The notes under the pieces were generated by a model. It did not search any database and was not told the DNA's origin. It saw only the letters and a program-made list of their open reading frames with translations. This document shows, piece after piece, positions 6,201 to 10,094 of a stretch of DNA of 10,094 nucleotides (its first letter is position 1; every line of letters begins with the position of its first letter). The position numbers and the translations under genes were made by a program. The DNA comes from Palsa-504 sp003136255 (GTDB taxonomy: Bacteria; Actinomycetota; Actinomycetes; Streptosporangiales; Streptosporangiaceae). The stretch covers positions 1 through 10,094 of the forward strand of contig PLDT01000228.1 of the NCBI GenBank assembly GCA_003136255.1. The letters run 5' to 3'.

Positions 6201-7817
6201 TTAATACGCCGTGCGCCGCCGCCTGCGCGCCGCATGCTGCGGCGGCGGTCCCATCGGCACTCCCAGCGCGCGGCCGCTTCTGTGATAAGCCCGCAAAATC
6301 CTCTCCACCCGCGGATGTATCGCCCGCCCCCGCATAAGTAGCGCAATCAACTGCGGAGCCGTGACCACCACATAGAAAGAGCCGCCCGCTGCCAGGCCTG
6401 CCACCAACTGAACCAGTGGGCTTTCAAACCGGGAGGCCGTGAGCCAGGCGAGGCAGGCCGCTGCCGCTGCGGCCGCAAGGGGCGGGAAGGCAGCCTTTGC
6501 CAGCAGGCTGATCCGCACGCCGGTGGCACGCTTCAGCGCAANNCCCACGATGCCATCCTTACGCACCCCTATCGCCATGGCGGGAACAAGCCCAGCAAGC
6601 CATATCGATTGGACCGCGAGGACGAATTTCGACCGGCCCATGGCAACAAGCATGTAAGAAAACAGCGCGCCTACTACAGAAATTAGCCCGTAACACGCCA
6701 AGATTGATAGCACAGCGGCCGCGGCCGCCCAGCGTTCCCCGTAAAGCGTCAGGACGATCGGGCGCGAAAGAGCCATCACCAGGGTGCACATGGGCGCAGC
6801 GATCAGCATTACAACGCGCAGGCTATCGGCCATCGCGCCGCTGAGTCTGGCGGCGTCGTGTTTGACCCGCGAGAATGCTGGCATTGAAACGGTGCTAAGC
6901 ACGCCCCCGAGGAGCGTGGATGACCAGGAAGCTGCGTTAAATGCCAGGACGTACGTGCCAAGCAAAACGGGGCCGATAAAACGTCCGATAAGCGCGTAAT
7001 CTACATTTTGCAGGATGTAGCCGATGAAATTGGCGCCGGCGAGCGGCACGCCGAACTTGTACAGTACGGCAAGTGCGCCGCGCGTCATTCCCGGCCGGTA
7101 GAGTTTCGGGGCCGAGAGCAATATCACCGCGCACGATATCCCCTGTCCCACCACCTTGGACCAGGCAAAGGCCATCGCCCCGCTCCCGTGCTTGGCCAGG
7201 AACAGCAGGACCGCCACCGAGGGAACGAAGCTCAGCGCATTAGCTAGGAAGAGCTTTTCCTGCCTGAAATCCCGCACGGCCTGAGCGGTGGGAACAGCGG
7301 CGATGCCCCAGAACACCATGACGAGACCCATGACCTGGACCGGACGCGCAGCGTCCCGGGAGCCGAGGTTAGCGGCGATCGGTCCGGCGAACTTGTAGAG
7401 GACGCCGGCCATGATCAGGCTCGATACCAGGGACACCGACCACAGGGTTGGCGCCAGGGCGTCAACATCGAGGTCGGCTCGCGCTAGGCACGATGTCACG
7501 CCGAATTCGCCGATAGCCGTGACGATGGTGAATACCGTCGTGGCCACCGCGAAGACGCCGAAGTCATGCGGAGCGAGGATACGGGCCACAATTGCCGTAA
7601 TCCCGATACCTGACAACCGCAGCAATATTGTGCCCGAAAAGCTCCAGATGGCGCCGCTGCGCACGTTCGCGGCCAGCGACCGCGGTTTCCTATGACCGGT
7701 CGGACCAAACCGACTTATCGTCGCGCTAGGCGCAGCCGTCATAGCCGAGGCCTGCAAGGCGGCAGAGTCCCTGACCACGCCTGATTCGGGCGCCGATGGC
7801 CGACGTTGTCCAGCCAT
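6201..7817 (-). CDS. Wzx-like oligosaccharide flippase (MOP superfamily), with sequence gap
   Basis: 538-aa polytopic inner-membrane protein of the polysaccharide transporter/flippase type, which would move undecaprenyl-linked repeat units from the cytosolic to the outer face. The family start is visible at SLAANVRSGAIWSFSG (47-62) and ARILAPHDFGVFAVA (78-92), followed by many hydrophobic helices and the second-half motif YKFGVPLAGANFIGYI (253-268), DYALIGRFIGPVLLGTY (273-289) and STVSMPAFSR (308-317). Two undetermined bases at 6542-6543 give GGN-NTT; between GIVG (about 422-425) and ALKRATGVR (427-435) related proteins have another membrane helix of some 20 residues, absent here. The first 40-45 residues are an unusual hydrophilic extension; the ATG at 7742 (residue 26) is an alternative start, and neither start has a strong ribosome binding site. 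The tail is rich in Arg and Pro. Whether it flips this locus's own glycan is inference from context. Confidence 0.88.
   Translation of the reverse strand: MAGQRRPSAPESGVVRDSAALQASAMTAAPSATISRFGPTGHRKPRSLAANVRSGAIWSFSGTILLRLSGIGITAIVARILAPHDFGVFAVATTVFTIVTAIGEFGVTSCLARADLDVDALAPTLWSVSLVSSLIMAGVLYKFAGPIAANLGSRDAARPVQVMGLVMVFWGIAAVPTAQAVRDFRQEKLFLANALSFVPSVAVLLFLAKHGSGAMAFAWSKVVGQGISCAVILLSAPKLYRPGMTRGALAVLYKFGVPLAGANFIGYILQNVDYALIGRFIGPVLLGTYVLAFNAASWSSTLLGGVLSTVSMPAFSRVKHDAARLSGAMADSLRVVMLIAAPMCTLVMALSRPIVLTLYGERWAAAAAVLSILACYGLISVVGALFSYMLVAMGRSKFVLAVQSIWLAGLVPAMAIGVRKDGIVXXALKRATGVRISLLAKAAFPPLAAAAAAACLAWLTASRFESPLVQLVAGLAAGGSFYVVVTAPQLIALLMRGRAIHPRVERILRAYHRSGRALGVPMGPPPQHAARRRRRTAY
6542..6543. 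other. Two undetermined bases, likely an assembly join
   Basis: The only ambiguous bases in the window. They sit inside the flippase gene at the exact place where a membrane helix expected for the family is missing. The frame is kept across them. They probably mark a scaffold join of unknown true length and not two unread bases, so the protein is not reliable here. Confidence 0.6.
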
Positions 7818-7964
7818 CCGCTAACCCTGCGCAACATACACCCCCCGGTCGATTGGCCAGCCTTGCCGCTGTTGGCCTGCGGTGTTGCGAGCCACGGTAA
7901 CGTATGCGCCTTTCAGAATACCGCCTCGCGACATCGGCCGCGCGTTGTCAGGGAACTTAAGAGG

Positions 7965-8156
7965 TTAGTGACAAATCGTAACGAATCCCCTCATGCGATA
8001 TCCAAATCGCGGCGCCATGCGCTTCGATTTCGGCATAGTCATGACCTGGGATTTTGCCGCCAGGACCTGGAGCTCTGCGGCTTCGGACGATAGATCTTCA
8101 GACGCGAGTCCTGGTGTTACCCCCAGGGCTCCGGCGTATTCGGTGAATGTCGGCAT
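7965..8156 (-). CDS. Small hypothetical protein, doubtful
   Basis: 63-aa frame from an ATG with AGGA about 4 nt upstream. The first half reads like a real protein (MPTFTEYAGALGVTPG, then EDLSSEAAELQVLAAKSQ, a possible amphipathic helix). The second half is basic and less regular (PKSKRMAPRFGYRMRG), and its codons are less GC-biased. There are no membrane segments and no recognised family. Another small frame ends 9 nt upstream on the same strand, as in a two-gene unit. It could be a 5' fragment of a gene that lost its 3' end, or an intact small gene. It would be transcribed towards the flippase. Confidence 0.3.
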   Translation of the reverse strand: MPTFTEYAGALGVTPGLASEDLSSEAAELQVLAAKSQVMTMPKSKRMAPRFGYRMRGFVTICH

Positions 8157-8165
8157 CTGTCCTGA

Positions 8166-8300
8166 TCAAGGCCGTGGAGACGGGGGCTCCGGCGGGGTGG
8201 TCTGGTCGCGCCGGCCTTCGGGGACATGCAGGTAGCCGGCGTCTTTGATGGCCGCGATGATGACGGCGCGGTGGCGTGCGTGCTGGTGAGGGCTGCGCAA
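8166..8300 (-). pseudogene. Possible gene remnant with strong coding bias
   Basis: A minus-strand frame whose last 44 codons (from a TTG at 8300 to the TGA at 8166) have mostly G or C third positions and read HARHRAVIIAAIKDAGYLHV, a helical basic segment, then a Pro-rich tail ending PPEPPSPRP. Upstream of 8300 the frame stays open to 8786 but passes into low-quality translation and then into the antisense of the beta-helix gene. No proper start is seen. It may be the 3' end of a truncated gene. No family recognised. Downstream after 9 nt comes the small frame 7965-8156. Confidence 0.25.
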
Positions 8301-8359
8301 TACCGCCGCACCACCGCATACTGTATAAACCGGGGTAAGCCCGGAACGCGCCCGGCTCT

Positions 8360-8470
8360 GGTGCCCGGGCCGGAAGGCCCGGCAGGAAAGGAAAACAGGG
8401 CCAAAGGAACGGGGCCGAAATACCCTGGTCCAAAAGACAGGGGAAAATGCCCTCCCTGCAAACAGGGAAT
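8360..8470 (+). other. Array of short hairpins with A-rich loops, possible structured leader RNA
   Basis: Upstream of the beta-helix gene, alternating G-runs and C-runs are separated by A-rich spacers. Clear elements: CCGGGCC (8365-8371), a GGAA tetraloop of GNRA type, and GGCCCGG (8376-8382); CCCT..GTC with loop CAAAA and GAC-AGGG at about 8423-8442; TCCCTG (8453-8458), loop CAAA, and CAGGGA (8463-8468). The CAGGG and CCCT segments can also pair with one another in other ways, so alternative structures are possible. No known riboswitch class is recognised. The last hairpin ends 80 nt before the ATG. There is no T-run, so these are not obvious terminators. The plus frame here also reads Gly-Pro-rich, but without coding signs. 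Confidence 0.4.
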
Positions 8471-8531
8471 TCTCCTCTAACGGACCGGAGAAATACCGGC
8501 GACAGTGGTTATGGCAGCTAAGTACGCACAT

Positions 8532-8540
8532 GAGGGAAGG
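8532..8540 (+). promoter_or_regulatory. Ribosome binding site that sets the beta-helix protein start
   Basis: GAGGGAAGG lies 7 nt before the ATG at 8548. It overlaps the codons after an earlier in-frame ATG at 8530, so the start at 8548 (protein beginning MTTERN) is much the better choice. Confidence 0.75.
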
Positions 8541-8547
8541 CAATGCC

Positions 8548-9618
8548 ATGACCACCGAACGAAACTCCGCTAGCCATATCCGCATCGGACGGCAGCCGCC
8601 CGGCTCGCCCGGCTCGCCCGGCGGTCCCGGCTCGCCAGAATCCGGCGGCCGCGGGTTCTCTGGCCCCCGAAGACGTCTGTACGGGGTGACGGTAGTCGCT
8701 GCCGCGGCGATCGCCGTGGTGGGTGTCCTGGTCTGGGTCGGCGCTCGAGGCCAGGCCCACGCCGAGGGTCTCAACTGCTCGGCCACGCCCAGCCAGTGCA
8801 GTTACGCGGACGCGACGAACACCGGCGTACCCAGCGGGACGACCCTGGCCTCGGTCCCGAGCCAGGTGTCCAGCGGGCCGGGCTGGAAATATGTCGCCGC
8901 GGACGGCGAGGTGCTCGTGAGCACGAACGGGACGGTACTCAGCGGCCTTTACATCCCCTACGAACTCGTGGTCGACGCCTCCAACGTGACGGTCAACAAT
9001 GTCCAGGTCGTCAGCGGCGGGAGTTTCGGCGTCGCCCTCGAGAACACCACGAACGTCACGATCGAGAACTCCACGGTCAGCGGCGTGAACGCGACTACAC
9101 TCCGCGTCGGCTCGGCGATCGATGATGTGTACGGCGACTCCACCGGGACGGTGGTCAAGAACGACAACATCTCCCTGTTCAAGACCGGCATCCAGATATC
9201 AACCGGGCTGATCGAAGGCAGTTACATTCACGCCCCCGGCTACATCGCCGGAGATCACACCAACGGCATCTACGTCAACGGGGGCACCGCACCGCTGACG
9301 ATCGAGAACAACACGATCTTCAACAGCGCGTCGGAGACCGACGCGATCAACCTCGACGCGGGAAGCGCCGGCTCGGCGGTGGCGAACAAGACCGTCGAGA
9401 ACAACTTCCTCGCGGGCGGGACCTACACCATCTACGGCGGCGACGGCCCGAACAACCCCACCTCGAACATCGTCATCGAGAACAACCGGTTCGGCCAGCT
9501 CTACTATCCGACCAGCGGCCAGTTCGGTGCCGCGGCCTACTACTCGACCACCGGCACGGGCAACGTCTGGTCGGGCAACTTCTGGGACACCACCGGGCTG
9601 GCCATCGCCGCCCCGTGA
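8548..9618 (+). CDS. Membrane-anchored right-handed parallel beta-helix protein
   Basis: 356-aa envelope protein. Residues 1-44 are cytosolic, with a Gly-Ser-Pro repeat (19-30: GSPGSPGGPGSP) and a basic stretch GPRRRLYG. Residues 45-64 are one membrane helix (VTVVAAAAIAVVGVLVWVG). The remainder is outside: a short module with two cysteines (C77, C84, possible disulfide), then a right-handed beta-helix built of PbH1-like turns, seen as ASNVTVNNVQVVSGG, NVTIENSTVSGVN, LTIENNTIFNS, KTVENNFLAGG and NIVIENNRFGQLY. This Asn-rich ladder is typical of the pectate-lyase-like fold of polysaccharide lyases, epimerases and glycan-binding proteins. The helix ends AIAAP after NVWSGNFWDTTG. No catalytic residues can be assigned. 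Lacking a cell-wall sorting signal, it is probably held by the uncleaved helix, though cleavage after AHA (residue 72) is possible. Next to flippase and glycosyltransferase genes, a role in handling the exported glycan is plausible inference. Confidence 0.85.
   Translation: MTTERNSASHIRIGRQPPGSPGSPGGPGSPESGGRGFSGPRRRLYGVTVVAAAAIAVVGVLVWVGARGQAHAEGLNCSATPSQCSYADATNTGVPSGTTLASVPSQVSSGPGWKYVAADGEVLVSTNGTVLSGLYIPYELVVDASNVTVNNVQVVSGGSFGVALENTTNVTIENSTVSGVNATTLRVGSAIDDVYGDSTGTVVKNDNISLFKTGIQISTGLIEGSYIHAPGYIAGDHTNGIYVNGGTAPLTIENNTIFNSASETDAINLDAGSAGSAVANKTVENNFLAGGTYTIYGGDGPNNPTSNIVIENNRFGQLYYPTSGQFGAAAYYSTTGTGNVWSGNFWDTTGLAIAAP
8602..8637 (+). repeat. Four 9-base tandem repeats coding Gly-Ser-Pro
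   Basis: Units GGCTCGCCC, GGCTCGCCC, GGCGGTCCC and GGCTCGCCA stand in frame within the beta-helix gene and encode GSP-GSP-GGP-GSP before the membrane anchor. The first two units are identical and the others nearly so, which fits expansion by slippage. Copy number may vary between strains. A collagen-like Gly-X-Pro pattern of this length is too short to form a triple helix. Confidence 0.8.
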
Positions 9619-9735
9619 CCGTCGCATCGCGACCGTGCGGCATGCCGGCGTTGCGGGTCGGGGGCGACGTCCGCTCGCCGGCCCGCATGACGTCAGGTGC
9701 CCCGGCCTGTCGGCCGACCTGAGCTCGCCGGACCC

Positions 9736-9754
9736 GCCGGCCTGCTAGGCCGGC
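9736..9754 (+). terminator. Probable terminator after beta-helix gene
   Basis: A perfect 8-bp GC-rich stem (GCCGGCCT / AGGCCGGC) with a 3-nt GCT loop lies about 118 nt after the stop of the beta-helix gene. There is no T-run, as often in high-GC actinomycetes. It precedes the next same-strand gene and would separate the two transcripts. Confidence 0.5.
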
Positions 9755-9786
9755 CGGCCCTGTCTCGCCGATTCCGCCGAGTCTGG

Positions 9787-9814
9787 TGGATACTGTTGGT
9801 AGCGTTTGCATAAC
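9787..9814 (+). promoter_or_regulatory. Possible promoter for the last gene
   Basis: TGGATA (9787-9792) and CATAAC (9809-9814) are separated by 16 nt and match the housekeeping -35 and -10 consensus at four of six bases each. The pair sits between the terminator hairpin and the start at 9907, which would give a leader of roughly 85 nt. Weak by sequence alone. Confidence 0.25.
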
Positions 9815-9906
9815 ACAACGCAGTCGGCGTGGGTCCCGGTTGCTGGTCGGCGGACGTGATGCATCGTCGGCGGGCGAGATGGGCCGTTCACAGAAACGAG
9901 GTCCCT

Positions 9907-10094
9907 TTGAAGGCACGCATGCTCGCTCTCGAGGTCTCCCTGGCCCTGATCGTTGCCGGCGGTGCGGCATCGGTCCTGGTCGAGCACCTGAGCCTAGCCT
10001 CGGCGCACAAGGCCCTGCCCTCCGGGGCACACCCGGCCTCCGCCGGGCAGGCCTCGGGCGGGCCAGCCTCGGGCGGGCCAGCCTCAGGCGGGCC
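9907..10094 (+). CDS. Partial signal-anchored protein with Ala-Ser-Gly-Gly-Pro repeats
   Basis: The 5' end of a gene cut by the window edge. TTG at 9907 follows CGAGGT (9897-9902) by 4 nt and is the favoured start (MKARMLALEVSLALIVAGG); ATG at 9919 is the alternative but stands too far from the ribosome binding site. The N-terminus is a short basic head followed by a hydrophobic segment to about VLVEHL, a signal peptide or anchor. After about residue 36 comes a low-complexity linker ending in repeats ASAGQ-ASGGP-ASGGP-ASGG. The frame is open to the end of the window (62 codons). What follows is unknown. Position after the beta-helix gene and the same kind of Pro/Gly linker suggest another surface protein of this locus, but no function can be given. 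Confidence 0.7.
   Translation, partial: MKARMLALEVSLALIVAGGAASVLVEHLSLASAHKALPSGAHPASAGQASGGPASGGPASGG
10036..10094 (+). repeat. 15-base tandem repeat encoding ASGGP
   Basis: Two identical units GCCTCGGGCGGGCCA (10051-10065 and 10066-10080) are followed by a third, one base different and truncated by the window end (10081-10094), and preceded by a diverged unit (10036-10050, encoding ASAGQ). All are in frame with the partial gene. The array probably continues outside the window. Repeat length fits variable linker length in a surface protein. Confidence 0.85.

Larger units (their letters stand above)
7818..8547. other. Intergenic stretch between flippase and beta-helix gene
   Basis: About 730 bases between two divergently read genes. 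The part next to the flippase (7818-7964) shows no gene. 7965-8300 has two small minus-strand frames, both doubtful and described separately. 8360-8470 is an array of short hairpins with A-rich loops. The promoters of both flanking genes must lie here, but I could not place convincing -35/-10 pairs. Confidence 0.6.

Noticed and set aside
6464..6480. GC-rich gccgct-type triplet run in the flippase gene
   Set aside because: It simply encodes an alanine-rich membrane helix; not a separate repeat element.
8226..8480. Plus-strand frame with a collagen-like Gly-Pro pattern
   Set aside because: The pattern follows from the G-run/C-run hairpin array; no ribosome binding site and no coding bias; better explained as structured DNA/RNA.
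8301..8786. 5' part of the 206-codon minus-strand frame 8166-8786
   Set aside because: It runs antisense through the start and anchor of the beta-helix gene and through the hairpin array; only the last 44 codons show coding bias.
9199..9627. Minus-strand open frame of 142 codons opposite the beta-helix gene
   Set aside because: Val/Arg/Gly-rich antisense translation of a GC-rich gene; no motif or ribosome binding site, while the plus strand has clear beta-helix repeats.
1..10094. Insertion sequence, CRISPR array, tRNA or rRNA gene
   Set aside because: Looked for paired terminal repeats with a transposase frame, regularly spaced direct repeats, and tRNA cloverleaf arms; none could be supported.

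Overview
This is a high-GC actinomycete-type chromosomal window. The signs are GC-rich third codon positions, GTG/TTG starts, terminator-like hairpins without T-runs, and Ala/Gly/Pro-rich secreted proteins. Genus cannot be decided from the sequence. It reads as part of a cell-surface polysaccharide (exopolysaccharide/capsule-type) locus. There are two FkbM-type methyltransferases, a polysaccharide pyruvyl transferase, a second class I SAM methyltransferase, a membrane GT2 glycosyltransferase, a broken methyltransferase, a Wzx-like flippase, a membrane-anchored beta-helix protein, and the start of another envelope protein.

Layout. 44-850 (minus): FkbM methyltransferase. 1002-2402 (minus): pyruvyl transferase preceded by a small SAM methyltransferase, 6 nt apart, clearly one transcription unit. 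2403-3329: about 930 bases without a convincing gene, lower in GC, probably decayed coding DNA. 3330-4706 (plus): GT2 with a strong ribosome binding site. 4771-5224 (plus): methyltransferase pseudogene with a 1-nt loss in its SAM motif and a large internal deletion; its stop lies 1 nt from the stop of the convergent FkbM gene 5226-6017 (minus). 6201-7817 (minus): flippase, containing two undetermined bases where one membrane helix appears to be missing. 7818-8547: mostly non-coding, with two small doubtful reading frames on the minus strand and an array of short A-looped hairpins. 8548-9618 (plus): anchored right-handed beta-helix protein with a Gly-Ser-Pro repeat. 9907-end (plus): start of a signal-anchored protein with Ala-Ser-Gly-Gly-Pro repeats, cut by the window edge.

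How the genes fit (inference): the GT2 enzyme would transfer or polymerise sugars at the inner membrane, the pyruvyl transferase and methyltransferases would decorate the glycan, the flippase would export lipid-linked units, and the beta-helix protein, carbohydrate-active or carbohydrate-binding by fold, would act outside the membrane. No priming glycosylphosphotransferase, Wzy polymerase or chain-length regulator is visible, so the locus must continue outside the window or be incomplete. Hand-counted 60-base rows range from about 68% GC (first FkbM gene) to about 50% (small methyltransferase and the 2.4-3.3 kb gap) and 40% (3' end of the second FkbM gene). Together with mixed strands, a pseudogene and remnant-like DNA, this looks like a mosaic, rearranged accessory locus. 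I found no CRISPR array, tRNA, rRNA or intact insertion sequence.
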